The notes: generated from the sequence alone by a model not told the origin. 64,000 nt of DNA from an uncultured Verrucomicrobiota bacterium (GCA_903869675.1 CAIQAB010000015.1:115067-179066); one strand, 5' to 3'; positions 1 through 9,952 are shown, counted from the stretch's first letter. Made by a program: numbers and translations.

Positions 1-989
1 GCATAGGCACGGCGGCCTATAACACCGCCAATAACATTCTTTTTATCACGCTCTCGCTGCTCTTGTCCTGTATAATCTTAAGTGGCGTGCTCTCATGGCT
101 AAATTTGAGCGGCGTTGAGTGGCGAGTGCATCACGGTGGTCCTTGGCGAGCAGGCCAGCCCAAGACGGTTGCACTGGAGTTGCGTAACAATAAGAGCCTG
201 TTGCCGACTTATGGCCTTTGGTTTGATTTAGCAGCGGCCGACGAGGTCCAGCGCCGGCATCTGATAATCCGGCTCGATCCCGGTGCTTCGACCCGACTGG
301 ATTGGCCGGTCAAGTCGGTGCGGCGTGGCCTGCTGACGTTGCGACTGCGGTCCGTCGGTTCGCTTTTCCCCTTCGGATTTTTCCGCAAATCCGTCGCATC
401 TGGCTTGTGTGCTGAGGTGCTAGTCCGGCCGGCCCCAGTAGAGTATCGAAGCCATGCGGAAGGCGCATGCTGGCGTCTGGTGCGCAGCCACGGGCGGGTC
501 AACCGGGTTGGGCACGAGGGCGACCTTCTGGCGCTTCGTCGCTATGCCTCCGGCGATGCTACGCGTAAAGTCCACTGGAAAGCTAGCGCGCGGCTCCGCC
601 ATCTGATGGTGCGGCAGTTTTCAGCTGAGGGTATGGAGGGATTCTGCCTGCGAATCGATACTGATACGTCAGTCTGGCCGCGTCCGGACCAATTCGAACT
701 CGCCGTGTCTCTCGCCGCGACTTTGGCCGAGGATCTATTCCGGATGGAGAGACTGCAGTCTGTGGTGATTGATGACGAGACGCCACATCCGGTGGGCCGA
801 CTGCGCGATGTGGAGCATTTCCTCGATCGGCTGGCCCTGCTTGAGACTGTCGAGCGAACAAGGGCAGGCTCGCGCCCGCGGTTTTCGACGGTTTCTCCCG
901 CATTGCATCGTTTAGTCCTCCATCTCCAACCACAGGGACCGCGCGGTGTCGCGGCGATGCTCAATGGAAAGCCCGCGGCCTCAGCTTAG
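1..989 (+). CDS. DUF58 family protein, 5' end cut by the window edge
   Basis: The reading frame is open from the first bases of the window, so the true start lies upstream. The visible residues open with a hydrophobic helix containing a YNTANN motif, typical of the N-terminal membrane anchor of DUF58 proteins. The DUF58 core follows: GHEGDLLALRRYASGD and then HWKASARL, where the family has a conserved basic stretch. DUF58 genes usually follow a MoxR AAA ATPase and precede a TgpA-like transglutaminase. The next gene here is such a transglutaminase, so a MoxR gene just outside the window is expected. The family's biochemical role is not established. The gene overlaps the next start by about 26 bases. 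Confidence 0.85.
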   Translation, partial: IGTAAYNTANNILFITLSLLLSCIILSGVLSWLNLSGVEWRVHHGGPWRAGQPKTVALELRNNKSLLPTYGLWFDLAAADEVQRRHLIIRLDPGASTRLDWPVKSVRRGLLTLRLRSVGSLFPFGFFRKSVASGLCAEVLVRPAPVEYRSHAEGACWRLVRSHGRVNRVGHEGDLLALRRYASGDATRKVHWKASARLRHLMVRQFSAEGMEGFCLRIDTDTSVWPRPDQFELAVSLAATLAEDLFRMERLQSVVIDDETPHPVGRLRDVEHFLDRLALLETVERTRAGSRPRFSTVSPALHRLVLHLQPQGPRGVAAMLNGKPAASA

Positions 990-3273
990 TCAGATCGAGC
1001 TTCAGCAACTGCGCTGGTTCCTTGGCGGCCTGATTGGCATAGTCTCGGCCTGGACGGTTTTCTACACGGAGGTGGATGCCATGCTGCCGCTTGGGGTTAT
1101 CACCCTTACGGTGCCGGTTTTTGTCGTATATCCGGTCCTCTCTCAGGCTCTTCCGGCTTTATTCCACCGACTGGCATTTCCTTTTATAGTTAGCGTTTTC
1201 GCGCTCGACCTGTGGGGCAATCGCCAACCCCTGCCAGCGATGATCCGGTTGGACCTTATGCTGCTTGGCTACCGTTGTCTCTCGCCGCGTGGACGGCGGG
1301 AGGATTTGCAGCTTATATTGCTGGCCCTCTTCGTGGTCGTAGTCACGGGGGTTTCCACCATTTCGCCCGCCTTTGTGGTGCAGATTCTCTTTCTTACCGG
1401 CGCGGCGCTCGGGTTGTTACTCGCGGTCACGCTCTCGGAATCTCGAGCCGCGAGCTTGGCAGATAATGTTTTCGGCTGGGAGCAGGTGAGTTGGCGGGAT
1501 CTCCTGCGTCGTCTTTGGGCAACGGCGGACATTCGGGTGGTCGCGCTGGCCGGAACTCTCTTCTGCGGTGTAGTGCTGCTCTCGGCACTGCTCTTCCTCG
1601 CTCTTCCTCGCTTTGAGATTAGCAACGACTTTTTTATCGGCGGACAGATCAACAAGTCCTCCCGCACGGGTTTTTCGGAAAACATCCTCTTTGGTGAGTT
1701 GAATAAAATCGCTCAAGATAGCGGCATGGCCTTCGCGGTGGATGTGAGCGACCCCGGCGCCCTGCCGGCGGAACTCTATTGGCGTATGCTGGTGCTAGAT
1801 GAGTATTCAGGACAGGGCTTCCGCGCCTCGGCGGGCCTACGCAACAGCTTCTCGCCCAGCCGCGAAAAGTCCGTTGTCCACGGTGGCATCGGCCGAGCAC
1901 GCGAGGACCGCACCGTCTGGACGATCTACTACCAGCCTGGCGTCAGCCGCTATCTTCCTCTGATGGGCGGCTTCAGTCGGCTGTATTTTGGCGCACCCCA
2001 GTCGCTATCACAGAGTCCGGCTTTGCGTATCGCAGCGCTACCTTCGGAACCGGCCCAAATGGTCGGCTACCGCGTCGAGGGTATGGATACCGATGGCGTT
2101 CTTCGCGACCGCCTCTTTGCCCGCGAGCACATTCTCCCCGCTTGGGATTCTCCGCGCGCGCGGATGTTTTTTAACCACGCTGCCCTGCCCCGTGAGTCGG
2201 CCGAAGACGAGACATCAGTCGGGCGCGCTGGCGGGGGTAGCGAACCTAACTTTCTTGAACTCAATGGAGTTGCCTTGGGCGATCTCGATAAATTGCGGGC
2301 TTGGGTCACGGAGATCGGCGGGAACGGCGCGGGCGGCCCCGAGTTCGCCCGTTCGGCGGGCGCCTGGCTCCAAGCCCGCCACATCTACAGCCTCGATTCC
2401 ACCACGCCGGCCGGCGAGGGGGACGTCATCGTTCGCTGGTTAGACTCACGTGAACCGGGCCATTGCGAACTTTTTGCCGGTAGCATGGTTCTGCTCGCCC
2501 GCGTGGCAGGTCATCCTACTCGGCTTGTGACGGGGTTCAAAGGAGGGGTCTGGAATTCGACGAGTGGAAGTATCACGGTGCGCAACTCCGACGCCCATGC
2601 CTGGTGCGAGATTTGGGATGAGGAAATCGGTTCCTGGGTCCGGATTGACGCTACGCCGGGTGCGCAGATCACGCCATCGAATACCGCAGCTGAGATCAAA
2701 GCGGGCGCCAGTCGGATGGAGCAGGACACTGGTTGGTCAGCGCGGCTCGATGGGGTGCGGGTCTTTTGGTATCGGCGCATTGTTAATTTTGATCAGACTG
2801 CGCAACTGGAGCTGGTGCGCGGCACCAAGGACCAGTTGCGGACGATCATGCTCGCCGTCCGCGAGCTGGTGGACACCCGCTTGCGCAAGCTGGTGGAATG
2901 GTTTTGGCAGCCTTGGAGGTTTTTGCGCATTTCCGTTGGCGCGGCTTCACTCGGAGTAATCGTTGCTGGCGTTTGGTTCTGGCGCAGGTCCGGTCGGTTT
3001 TGGTGGATGGATTGGCGAAGTCTTCGGTCAGGGTCGTATCGACAGGATCCGGTGCGACGCGAGGCCTCGCGTTGGCTGTCCAGGCTGCAAAGTAGGGCGG
3101 ATTTGCTTGTCGAATCCCAACCGCCCGGGCTAGTCGAGACTCGCGGACGCTTGCTTCGTCTGCGCTACGGATCACGCGAAGGCTGGGCGCCGCCCACAGA
3201 GGTATTTAACGAGGCCAGGCGCCAGTTGCGAATGCTGGTTCGGGCCAAACGACCCAATTCGAAAAAGATTTAG
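964..3273 (+). CDS. TgpA-like membrane transglutaminase (DUF3488 / transglutaminase core / DUF4129-type)
   Basis: The N-terminal 220 residues form several membrane helices (DUF3488-like). An extracytoplasmic domain follows, then a transglutaminase core and one more helix near residue 660 with a short cytoplasmic tail. The Cys-His-Asp triad can be read: Cys near residue 501 in GHCELFAG, His near 545 in DAHAW, and Asp near 562 in IDATPG. The ATG at 964 is preferred because it overlaps the DUF58 stop; an in-frame GTG lies at 946. Genes of this type occur in moxR-DUF58-tgpA operons; their substrate is unknown. The stop codon overlaps the stop of convergent mnmA by four bases. Confidence 0.87.
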   Translation: MESPRPQLSQIELQQLRWFLGGLIGIVSAWTVFYTEVDAMLPLGVITLTVPVFVVYPVLSQALPALFHRLAFPFIVSVFALDLWGNRQPLPAMIRLDLMLLGYRCLSPRGRREDLQLILLALFVVVVTGVSTISPAFVVQILFLTGAALGLLLAVTLSESRAASLADNVFGWEQVSWRDLLRRLWATADIRVVALAGTLFCGVVLLSALLFLALPRFEISNDFFIGGQINKSSRTGFSENILFGELNKIAQDSGMAFAVDVSDPGALPAELYWRMLVLDEYSGQGFRASAGLRNSFSPSREKSVVHGGIGRAREDRTVWTIYYQPGVSRYLPLMGGFSRLYFGAPQSLSQSPALRIAALPSEPAQMVGYRVEGMDTDGVLRDRLFAREHILPAWDSPRARMFFNHAALPRESAEDETSVGRAGGGSEPNFLELNGVALGDLDKLRAWVTEIGGNGAGGPEFARSAGAWLQARHIYSLDSTTPAGEGDVIVRWLDSREPGHCELFAGSMVLLARVAGHPTRLVTGFKGGVWNSTSGSITVRNSDAHAWCEIWDEEIGSWVRIDATPGAQITPSNTAAEIKAGASRMEQDTGWSARLDGVRVFWYRRIVNFDQTAQLELVRGTKDQLRTIMLAVRELVDTRLRKLVEWFWQPWRFLRISVGAASLGVIVAGVWFWRRSGRFWWMDWRSLRSGSYRQDPVRREASRWLSRLQSRADLLVESQPPGLVETRGRLLRLRYGSREGWAPPTEVFNEARRQLRMLVRAKRPNSKKI

Positions 3274-4469
3274 ACTTGTGAGGCTTGGTTGCTTGGGGCG
3301 TAGACCCCGCCTCCGAGCAGGCGTGGACCGTCGTGAATCGCTAGGATCTGGCCGGCAGCAAGGCCGCGTTGAGGCTCCTTAAAAACCACCTTCGCCTCGT
3401 CCGGGCCAGTCGGGGTGAACGTCAATCGCACCCGTGGATCTCGGTAACGCACGCGGCCCTCCAGCGCGACCGGGCCGGCGGCTGGGTCGGGCGGAGTCGG
3501 ACTGTTCCAACGCAGACCTTGCACAGTGACCTCGCGGGTGAAGAGCCCCGGCGCGGACTCGCCGTCAAAGCCCACCAGAAGGGCGCGGTCGTTGGCGCGT
3601 TTCCCCACCACCACGTAGGCGCGACCGTCTGTATTTGACGGCACGCCTATCCCCTTGCGCTGCCCCAGGGTGAAGAAGTGCAGCCCCCGGTGTTCGCCGA
3701 GCACGCGATCGTCGGTGTCGCGGACGATCGGTCCAGGGGCGTCCGGCACATAGGCGCGGAGGAAGTCGGCCATCTTCACCTGGCCGATGAAACAGATGCC
3801 CTGGCTGTCTTTCTTGTCGGCGGTGGCGAGACCGGCGCGGCGGGCGATGGCCCGTAGATCCGGCTTCAGCAGGTCGCCGATTGGGAAACGCGCGCCACGG
3901 AGCTGGTCTTGGTCGAGGAGGGCTAGGAAATAGGTCTGATCCTTGTTCGAGTCGGCGCCTTCGAGCAGGGCGAAGTCATTGTGGCGCTCGAACAACTCGG
4001 TGCGGCGGGCGTAGTGGCCGGTGGCCACGGCGGCGAAACCGTGGTCGCGCGCCCAGGCGCGGAGCACTCCGAACTTGATTTCGCGGTTGCACATCACGTC
4101 TGGGTTGGGCGTGAGGCCGCGCACGTAGCCGTCGAGCAGGTAGGCTACGACCTTTTCGCGATACTCCTCCATCAGGTTGACCACGCGGAAGGGGATGCCG
4201 AGCTGGTCGGCAACACGGCGGGCGTCGGCGATGTCCTGCTCCCATGGGCAATCGCCGAGGATGTTGTCCTCGTTGATCCAGTTTTTCATGTAGGCGGCCT
4301 CGATGGGCACGCCTGCGTCGCGCAGGAGGAGTGCGGCGACGGAGCTGTCCACCCCGCCGGAGAGGGCAACGAGGGTCTTTGGTTCAGGCGGAGGCGGGAT
4401 GTTGGACGACACACGCCATGCCGTGCGCGCCGGCTGGGGCTTGTCAACCGGGAGAAATGCCGGCGGCAC
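3270..4469 (-). CDS. mnmA: tRNA-specific 2-thiouridylase MnmA
   Basis: MnmA thiolates U34 of tRNAs for Lys, Glu and Gln, using ATP and sulfur relayed to it. The PP-loop motif SGGVDSS lies about residue 39. The two cysteines of the catalytic pair are in MCNREIKFG and GICFIG. The C-terminal beta-barrel and central domain are present, giving a normal length near 380-400 residues. The start is uncertain: GTG at 4469 gives a 30-residue leader before the core, and a second GTG lies at 4412. Neither has a clear ribosome binding site. The gene lies 8 bases after recD2 on the same strand, so co-transcription is likely. Confidence 0.93.
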   Translation of the reverse strand: MPPAFLPVDKPQPARTAWRVSSNIPPPPEPKTLVALSGGVDSSVAALLLRDAGVPIEAAYMKNWINEDNILGDCPWEQDIADARRVADQLGIPFRVVNLMEEYREKVVAYLLDGYVRGLTPNPDVMCNREIKFGVLRAWARDHGFAAVATGHYARRTELFERHNDFALLEGADSNKDQTYFLALLDQDQLRGARFPIGDLLKPDLRAIARRAGLATADKKDSQGICFIGQVKMADFLRAYVPDAPGPIVRDTDDRVLGEHRGLHFFTLGQRKGIGVPSNTDGRAYVVVGKRANDRALLVGFDGESAPGLFTREVTVQGLRWNSPTPPDPAAGPVALEGRVRYRDPRVRLTFTPTGPDEAKVVFKEPQRGLAAGQILAIHDGPRLLGGGVYAPSNQASQV

Positions 4470-4477
4470 GGCGTGGC

Positions 4478-6796
4478 TCAGTCGCTCGCAACGGCCACAA
4501 GGATTTTTTCCTTCAGGTGGGTGGAGCGGGTCTTGGCCTCGTTGTTACGGACGGCCATGGCGTAGGCGGCCGGCTCGCCGACCAGGAAGACCTTCTTTTT
4601 CCCGCGCGTGATGGCGGTGTAGATCAGGTTGCGCTGGAGCATCATGAAATGCGCCTTCAGCAGCGGGATGACCACGGCGGCGTATTCGCTGCCCTGGCTC
4701 TTGTGGATGCTGATGGCGTAGGCCAGCGCGAGGTCGCTCAGCTCGCCCCGGATGAAGGCGTGGCGGACGCCGTCGAACTCGGCGTCGAGCGTGCCGGCCT
4801 CGGGGTCGGCCGCCACGACCACGCCGATGTCGCCGTTGAAGAGCCCCTTGTCGTAGTTGTTGCGCAGCTGGATGAGCTTGTCGCCGACCCGGAACTCGCC
4901 GCCGGGGGCGCGCAGACCGGCGCCATGGGGGTTGAGCGCGGCCTGGATGCGGAGGTTGAGGTTGCCCACGCCGGCCACGCCCTTGTGCATCGGCGCGAGC
5001 ACCTGGATGTCGCGGCCGGGCTTCATCCAGGGGAAGTGGTTCGGGATAAACTCGGCGCAGAGCGTCACGACTTTCTGGAGACAATCGTCGGCGTCGCGTG
5101 CCACCACGAAGGTGAGGTCGGCCCAAGGCTGGAGTTTTTCGAGCGAATCGACCGCGATGGGCAGGGCGGGCTCGCCGGCGTTGATGGCGTGGGCAGTGGT
5201 TACGATTTCGCTCTGCCCCTGCTGGCGGTGGACGATGGTCAGGCGGGTGACGGGCACGGTGTCGGTCGCAATGAGGTCCTTCAGCACGTTGCCGGCGCCG
5301 ACGCTGGGGAGCTGGTCGGTGTCGCCCACCAGCAGGAGGTGGGCGCGCGATGGCATGGCTGCGAAGACGGCGGCGGCGAGGCGGGTGTCGAGCATGGAGG
5401 CCTCGTCCACGACCAGGAAATCGGTGGCGAGGGGCGCGTCCTCGTTGGCGTCGAAGCCGCCGCGCTGGGGGTTGAATTTCAACAGGCGGTGCAGGGTCTG
5501 GGCGAAGGCGCCGGTGGTCTCGGTCAGACGCTGGGCGGCGCGACCGGTGGGGGCGGCGAGGGCGAGGCGAACTTTTTTGGCCTTCAGGATCTCGACGAGG
5601 GCGCGCAGGCAGGAGGTTTTTCCGGTGCCGGGGCCGCCGGTGAGGATGGAGATCTTGGCGAGCAGCGAGGCGCGGACGGCGTCGCGCTGGGCCTGGGCAA
5701 AGGTGAACCCGGCTTTTTCCTCGGCCCATATGAGGGCGGCATCGTGTTTGATCGGAGGCAGACCGCTGGGAACGATGCGCAGGCGGTGCAGAGCGGCGGC
5801 AATCTTTTGCTCGAAGCGGTCGAGCACGGGTAGTTGGATGAGGCTGGAGCCGGGCAGGGGCTCGGCCACGCCGGCAGGAGTGTGAAGCGCCAGGGTTTTA
5901 TCCTCCACTAGGGCCGCGATGCGAGCAGTGATACGTTCGCCTGAGGCTTCCAGCAGGGTGGCGGCGTAGTCGCGAAGGTCGGCCTCGCGCAGGGCGGTGT
6001 GGCCCTCCTCCTGTAGCGTCTCCAAAGCGTAGAGCAGGCCGGCGTCGAGCCGGGGCGGGGCGTCGTTGGCGAAGCCGAGGTTGATGGCGATGCGGTCGGC
6101 GGTCTTGAAGCCGATGCCGTCGATTTCGCGAGCCACCCGGTAGGGCTGGTTTTGCAGGATGGAGCGCGACTCGGCGCCGTATTTCTCGATCAACTTCACG
6201 CATTGGCCGGGCGTGACGCCGTAGGTCTGGAGAAAAATGTAGAGTTCACGGAAGGCGCGCTGCTCGTCCCAGGCCTTTTTGATCGCGGTGGCGCGGACCT
6301 TGCCGATGCCGGGCACGTCGCGCAGGCGGGCGGACTCCTCGGAGAGCACGCGGAAGGTGGCGGTGCCGAAGGCGTCGACGATTTTATTGGCGTAGACCTT
6401 GCCCACGCCGGGCACGAGGCCGGAGCCGAGGTATTTGCGGATGCCGTAGACGCTGGAGGGCAACTCGCTGGAGAAGCGCTCGATTTTGAACTGGGCGCCA
6501 TGCTGGGCGTGGCTGGTCCAGGAACCGTGGAGGTGGAGGGTTTCCCCGCATTGCACGCCGGGCAGGGCACCGACGATCGTCACGCGTTCGTCGCTCTCGT
6601 CGGCACGGAAATCGGCGATAGTGTAGTGATTTTCTTCGTTATGAAAAACGATGCGCTCCAGCACGCCGGTCAGGGCGTTGGCGGTCCCAGCGGCGACGGA
6701 CGGGGCAGGACGAAGCTTGGGGGGCGGAGGCGGCACGGAAGTCGATAAAGTGAACAGCGGGAGCGTGCTGGCAAGCGGAGGAAGGTAACCAACCAC
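4478..6796 (-). CDS. recD2: RecD2-type ATP-dependent DNA helicase (SF1)
   Basis: This is a 5'-3' superfamily 1 helicase of the RecD2 class, found in bacteria apart from RecBC. Two helix-hairpin-helix segments ([10 protein letters not shown] and [14 protein letters not shown]) occupy the first third. The helicase core has Walker A GGPGTGKT, Walker B VVDEASML, motif [13 protein letters not shown] and the late motifs SIHKSQG and YTAITRGKK. The length of 772 residues fits the family. The GTG at 6796 gives a Pro-rich leader of about 40 residues before the conserved N-terminal domain, so the true start may be further in. It faces away from cimA across the attenuator region. Confidence 0.93.
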   Translation of the reverse strand: MVGYLPPLASTLPLFTLSTSVPPPPPKLRPAPSVAAGTANALTGVLERIVFHNEENHYTIADFRADESDERVTIVGALPGVQCGETLHLHGSWTSHAQHGAQFKIERFSSELPSSVYGIRKYLGSGLVPGVGKVYANKIVDAFGTATFRVLSEESARLRDVPGIGKVRATAIKKAWDEQRAFRELYIFLQTYGVTPGQCVKLIEKYGAESRSILQNQPYRVAREIDGIGFKTADRIAINLGFANDAPPRLDAGLLYALETLQEEGHTALREADLRDYAATLLEASGERITARIAALVEDKTLALHTPAGVAEPLPGSSLIQLPVLDRFEQKIAAALHRLRIVPSGLPPIKHDAALIWAEEKAGFTFAQAQRDAVRASLLAKISILTGGPGTGKTSCLRALVEILKAKKVRLALAAPTGRAAQRLTETTGAFAQTLHRLLKFNPQRGGFDANEDAPLATDFLVVDEASMLDTRLAAAVFAAMPSRAHLLLVGDTDQLPSVGAGNVLKDLIATDTVPVTRLTIVHRQQGQSEIVTTAHAINAGEPALPIAVDSLEKLQPWADLTFVVARDADDCLQKVVTLCAEFIPNHFPWMKPGRDIQVLAPMHKGVAGVGNLNLRIQAALNPHGAGLRAPGGEFRVGDKLIQLRNNYDKGLFNGDIGVVVAADPEAGTLDAEFDGVRHAFIRGELSDLALAYAISIHKSQGSEYAAVVIPLLKAHFMMLQRNLIYTAITRGKKKVFLVGEPAAYAMAVRNNEAKTRSTHLKEKILVAVASD

Positions 6797-6869
6797 GGTC
6801 TGCCCATTTGAAAAAACACCCTCGACAAGCGCGAGGCCTAGGCTTCGTTGAGATAAAGTGTATCGGGCA

Positions 6870-6926
6870 ATGATTAACGACCTCTCGATTATTACCCGCC
6901 CTTCCGGGGTGGGAATCTTGGCGTAA
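6870..6926 (+). CDS. Putative isoleucine-rich leader peptide of cimA
   Basis: A short open frame of 18 codons reads MINDLSIITRPSGVGILA. Four of 18 residues are Ile, including an adjacent ATT ATT pair at 6888-6893, and Leu and Val bring branched-chain residues to seven. It ends 28 bases before a strong terminator and about 140 bases before cimA, which makes an isoleucine precursor. No good Shine-Dalgarno sequence is visible before the ATG. The peptide itself need not have a function; stalling at its Ile codons would be the signal. The reading frame is seen directly; its translation is inferred. Confidence 0.6.
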   Translation: MINDLSIITRPSGVGILA

Positions 6927-6984
6927 ACGCACGACGCACGCCTCTGATTTTCTAAAACCCCGGGTCAAAACGCCCGGGGTTTTT
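6895..6984 (+). promoter_or_regulatory. Putative transcription attenuator of cimA (pause, antiterminator and terminator hairpins)
   Basis: Three mutually exclusive helices can be drawn. Segment 1 (6895-6901, CCCGCCC) pairs with segment 2 (6907-6913, GGGTGGG) around a five-base loop. Segment 2 shifted (6903-6910, TCCGGGGT) can instead pair over eight positions with 6957-6964 (ACCCCGGG). The latter is part of the terminator's 5' arm. The terminator is a perfect 11-bp stem (6954-6964 with 6973-6983) followed by a T run. A ribosome stalled on the Ile codons just upstream would cover segment 1, free segment 2 and so allow read-through into cimA. The pairings are read from the sequence; the mechanism is inferred from known amino-acid attenuators. 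Confidence 0.65.
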
Positions 6985-7063
6985 CGTTTCCCCCGTTCAA
7001 TCATCCCTCCACCGTCCACCCTTCGACCCCAAACCCGCCGTCCCCGCGCCGACTGATCTTACC

Positions 7064-8626
7064 ATGAGCAACGCCGTTAAAATTTACGACACCACTCTCC
7101 GCGATGGCACGCAGGGAGAGGGCATCAGTTTTTCCGTCACGGATAAACTCCTCATCGCGCAAAAGCTCGATGCTTTCGGTGTGGATTACATCGAAGGCGG
7201 CTTCCCCGGCTCGAACCCTCGTGATATCACCTTCTTCGCTGAGGCTAAGAAATTGAAGTTCACTCATGCCAAACTCGCCGCGTTCGGTTCTACCCGCCGG
7301 GCGGGCATCACCGCCGCCGAAGATACCCAGCTCGCCACCCTGCTCGCTGCCGAGACGCCGGTTCTTACTCTGGTGGGTAAGACCTGGACGCTTCACGTCA
7401 CCGAGATCCTCCGCACCACGCTTGAGGAGAACCTTGCCATGATTGAGGACTCCGTCCGCTACGTCACGTCCCAGGGCCGAGAAGTGGTCTACGACGCCGA
7501 GCATTTCTTCGACGGCTTCAAGGCCGACCCCGACTACGCGCTGCAGACCCTCCGCGCCGCGATCAAGGGCGGCGCCAGCAACCTCACCCTGTGCGACACC
7601 AACGGCGGCACCCTGGTCGACGACTTCAAGGCCATCGTCGCCAAGGTCGTGGCCGAGTTTGGCGCGGACAAGGTCGGCGTGCATACCCATAATGATTCTG
7701 GCCTTGGCGTCGCGCTCTCCCTTGCGGGGGTGGCGGCGGGCGCGACCCTCGTGCAGGGCACGGCCAACGGCTACGGCGAGCGCACCGGCAACGCCAACCT
7801 GTTCACCATCCTGCCCAGCCTCTTCCTCAAGATGGGCAAGACGGCCCGGTGCGCGGAAAACCTCGCCGGCCTGCGCGAGTTGTCCCTTACTTTCGACGAG
7901 CTCGCCAACCTCAAGCCCGACACGAAGGCCCCCTACGTCGGCGCCTCCGCCTTCGCCCACAAGGGCGGCCTCCACGCCAACGCCGCCCAGAAGGTAAAGT
8001 CTTCCTACGAACACATCGATCCCGCCATCGTCGGCAACCGCACCCGCGTGCTGGTCTCCGATATGGCCGGCCGCAGTTCGGTCGCTATGAAGGCAAAGGA
8101 GCTCGGCTTCGAACTCGACGAGAAGGCGCCCGAGATGAAGGCGCTCATCGAGCAGCTCAAGGATCTCGAGTTCCGCGGCTACGAGTTCGAGGCCGCCGAC
8201 GCCTCGCTCGCCCTCCTCATCGCGCGAACCCTGGGCAAGACGAAGAGCTTCTTCGAGGTCGAGAGCTACCGCGTGATCGTCGAGCGCGGTCCGGCCGGTA
8301 GTCTCGTCGCCGAGGCGACGGTCAAGCTTACCGTCGATGGCGAGGCCCGCCACACCGTCGCCGAGTGCACCGGTCCCGTCGGCGCGCTCGACAAGGCCCT
8401 GCGCCTCGCCCTCGAGCCCGCTTATCCGCGTATCCGCGACATGGAGTTGCGCGATTACAAGGTCCGTATCCTCGACGGCCGCAACGGCGCCAACGCCCGC
8501 ACCCGAGTCCTCATCGTGAGCGGCCACGGCACCCGCGTCTGGGGCACGGTGGGCGTGAGCGACAACATCATCGACGCCTCCTGGGAGGCGCTGCTCGACG
8601 CGGTGGGCCATCACCTCGCCGCCTAA
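7064..8626 (+). CDS. cimA: (R)-citramalate synthase CimA
   Basis: CimA condenses pyruvate with acetyl-CoA to citramalate, giving a threonine-independent entry to isoleucine. The catalytic N-terminus DTTLRDGTQGEG, the metal-binding HTHNDSGLG and the RTGNANL loop mark the alpha-isopropylmalate/citramalate synthase family. The length of 520 residues and the GGFPGSNPRD segment match the CimA branch rather than LeuA. The C-terminal 150 residues fit the LeuA-type allosteric domain, which in CimA responds to isoleucine. No ilv or leu genes are adjacent. The upstream leader suggests a second layer of isoleucine control at transcription. Confidence 0.93.
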   Translation: MSNAVKIYDTTLRDGTQGEGISFSVTDKLLIAQKLDAFGVDYIEGGFPGSNPRDITFFAEAKKLKFTHAKLAAFGSTRRAGITAAEDTQLATLLAAETPVLTLVGKTWTLHVTEILRTTLEENLAMIEDSVRYVTSQGREVVYDAEHFFDGFKADPDYALQTLRAAIKGGASNLTLCDTNGGTLVDDFKAIVAKVVAEFGADKVGVHTHNDSGLGVALSLAGVAAGATLVQGTANGYGERTGNANLFTILPSLFLKMGKTARCAENLAGLRELSLTFDELANLKPDTKAPYVGASAFAHKGGLHANAAQKVKSSYEHIDPAIVGNRTRVLVSDMAGRSSVAMKAKELGFELDEKAPEMKALIEQLKDLEFRGYEFEAADASLALLIARTLGKTKSFFEVESYRVIVERGPAGSLVAEATVKLTVDGEARHTVAECTGPVGALDKALRLALEPAYPRIRDMELRDYKVRILDGRNGANARTRVLIVSGHGTRVWGTVGVSDNIIDASWEALLDAVGHHLAA

Positions 8627-8635
8627 GGTCGGCGC

Positions 8636-8697
8636 GGGGCGGGACCGCTGGGACTGCCTCGCAAATACCGACTCGGCTGTCCCAGCGGTCCCGCCCC
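8636..8697. repeat. Perfect 19-bp inverted repeat after cimA
   Basis: The left arm GGGGCGGGACCGCTGGGAC (8636-8654) is exactly complementary to the right arm at 8679-8697, with a 24-base loop. It sits 10 bases past the cimA stop and 15 bases before the next ATG. No T run follows, so it is not a standard intrinsic terminator. It could stabilise the cimA mRNA end, act as a weak terminator or be a REP/MITE-like dispersed palindrome. Confidence 0.9.
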
Positions 8698-8712
8698 ACA
8701 CTATCCCCTTTC

Positions 8713-9864
8713 ATGAAACGTCTGCTCTGGATCGTCGCCGCGCTCGGATTGCTCGTGCTCTGCATCGCCTGGGTGGTGCGCGCGCGGACCAACGCCGACG
8801 CGAAGCCAGTGGTCCACACCTACCTAAAGCCCGCCTTGCGCGATCTTCGCCAGACCGTGGTGATAAACGGCACGATCACGCCCGTGCTTTCCACCGAGAT
8901 TCGCTCCGAGGTCAGCGGCCGCATCTCCCGCGTGCTGGTCGAAGCCGGGGCCGAGGTCGCGGCCGGCCAGGCGTTGATCGAACTCGACCAGAGCACGCTC
9001 CAGGTGCAGCTCGACGACGCCCGCCTTGGCGTGGCCGGTGCCCGCCTGCGCACCGAGCGCGCCGAGCTGGAGTTCAAGCGTCTGCAAACCCTCGCCGACC
9101 GCGCCTTGGTCAGCGAAAAGGAGCGCAAGGAGGCGGAGATCGCCCTCCGTCTCGCGCAGAACGAAACCGCTTCGCAGGAGGCGCGGGTGAGGCTGCTGGA
9201 AAACTCCCTGGCAAAGGGTGTCATTTCCGCGCCCTACGCGGGTCGCGTGCTTAGCCTCGCTGCGCGCCCGGGCATGATCGTCACCGGCGCCGATGCCGGT
9301 CGCGAGGGGAACACCCTGCTCGAACTCGCCGACCTCACCCGCCTTCGGGTCGAGGCTGCGATCAACGAGATCGACGTCGCTGTGCTCACCCCGGAGATGC
9401 CGGTGGAGATCACCTTCGAATCCGTGCCCGAGGCCAAGGCATCCGGACGCATCACTTTCATCGCCCCGGCCGCCGGCAAGGCCGCCGGGGGGAACTCCCA
9501 AGTGGGCGGCGTTTCAGGCGGTATGGGAGGGACATCTGGCGGCTCCCGCGATTTTCCGCTGCAGATCGCCATCGACCAGTCCCACCTGCGCGTGCGTCCC
9601 GGAATGACGGCCCGCGTCCACATCGTGACCGCGATGGTGAAAAACGTTCTCTCCATCGAGCACAACGCCGTCTTCAACGACCACGAGACCGGCGAGTGGT
9701 TTGTCTTCAAGCGCGTTTCCGATCCCAAGGCATCCCCGGAAAAAGCCAAGGTCGAGATCGGCGTGCGAGACGATCTCCACGTCGAGATCAAATCCGGCCT
9801 GGCCGAGATCGACGAGGTGTCCCGGGAACGCCCTGCTGGCGTTAAGTTCGGCCAGGATAAATGA
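8713..9864 (+). CDS. HlyD/MacA-like membrane fusion protein
   Basis: A single N-terminal membrane anchor (about residues 4-22) is followed by a biotinyl-lipoyl-like half (VSGRISRVLVEAGAEVAAGQ). An alpha-helical hairpin rich in Ala, Glu and Arg, the second lipoyl half (APYAGRVLSLAARPG) and beta-barrel domains follow. This is the layout of periplasmic adaptor subunits. The next two genes encode a MacB-type ATPase and a permease, so together they probably form a MacAB-like export system. No TolC-type outer-membrane gene is nearby. The ATG at 8713 places the signal anchor at the N-terminus; the frame is open well upstream but overlaps cimA. Confidence 0.87.
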   Translation: MKRLLWIVAALGLLVLCIAWVVRARTNADAKPVVHTYLKPALRDLRQTVVINGTITPVLSTEIRSEVSGRISRVLVEAGAEVAAGQALIELDQSTLQVQLDDARLGVAGARLRTERAELEFKRLQTLADRALVSEKERKEAEIALRLAQNETASQEARVRLLENSLAKGVISAPYAGRVLSLAARPGMIVTGADAGREGNTLLELADLTRLRVEAAINEIDVAVLTPEMPVEITFESVPEAKASGRITFIAPAAGKAAGGNSQVGGVSGGMGGTSGGSRDFPLQIAIDQSHLRVRPGMTARVHIVTAMVKNVLSIEHNAVFNDHETGEWFVFKRVSDPKASPEKAKVEIGVRDDLHVEIKSGLAEIDEVSRERPAGVKFGQDK

Positions 9865-9866
9865 GG

Positions 9867-9945
9867 AACCACGAAAGACACGAAACACACGAACACCAAA
9901 CCCGCTTCTATTCTACCGTCTGCGCCCTTCGTGTGTTTCGTGGTT
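9867..9945. repeat. Palindromic intergenic repeat of the AACCACGAAA type
   Basis: The left arm (9867-9893) is built of related units AACCACGAAA, GACACGAAA and CACACGAA. The right arm (9928-9945, TTCGTGTGTTTCGTGGTT) is the exact complement of two of these units. It lies between the adaptor gene and the ABC ATPase gene, eight bases before the latter's ATG. A related but diverged palindrome lies at 37424-37488, which suggests a dispersed repeat family. Confidence 0.75.
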
Positions 9946-9952
9946 AATTAAG

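Noticed and set aside
4331..5833. 500-codon open frame on the plus strand
   Set aside because: It lies fully antisense to mnmA and recD2, both with complete motifs. Its Gly/Ala/Val-rich product is what a GC-rich shadow frame gives.
6797..6869. Sigma-70 promoter for cimA
   Set aside because: TTGAAA- and TCGACA-like hexamers are present, but none has a TATAAT-like partner at 16-18 bases, so no promoter is annotated.
8636..8697. Intrinsic terminator of cimA
   Set aside because: The stem is strong, but there is no T run on either strand and the next gene starts 15 bases later, so it is listed as a repeat instead.
7001..8701. 566-codon open frame on the minus strand
   Set aside because: It is the antisense of cimA and shows no domain or start context; cimA is certain.
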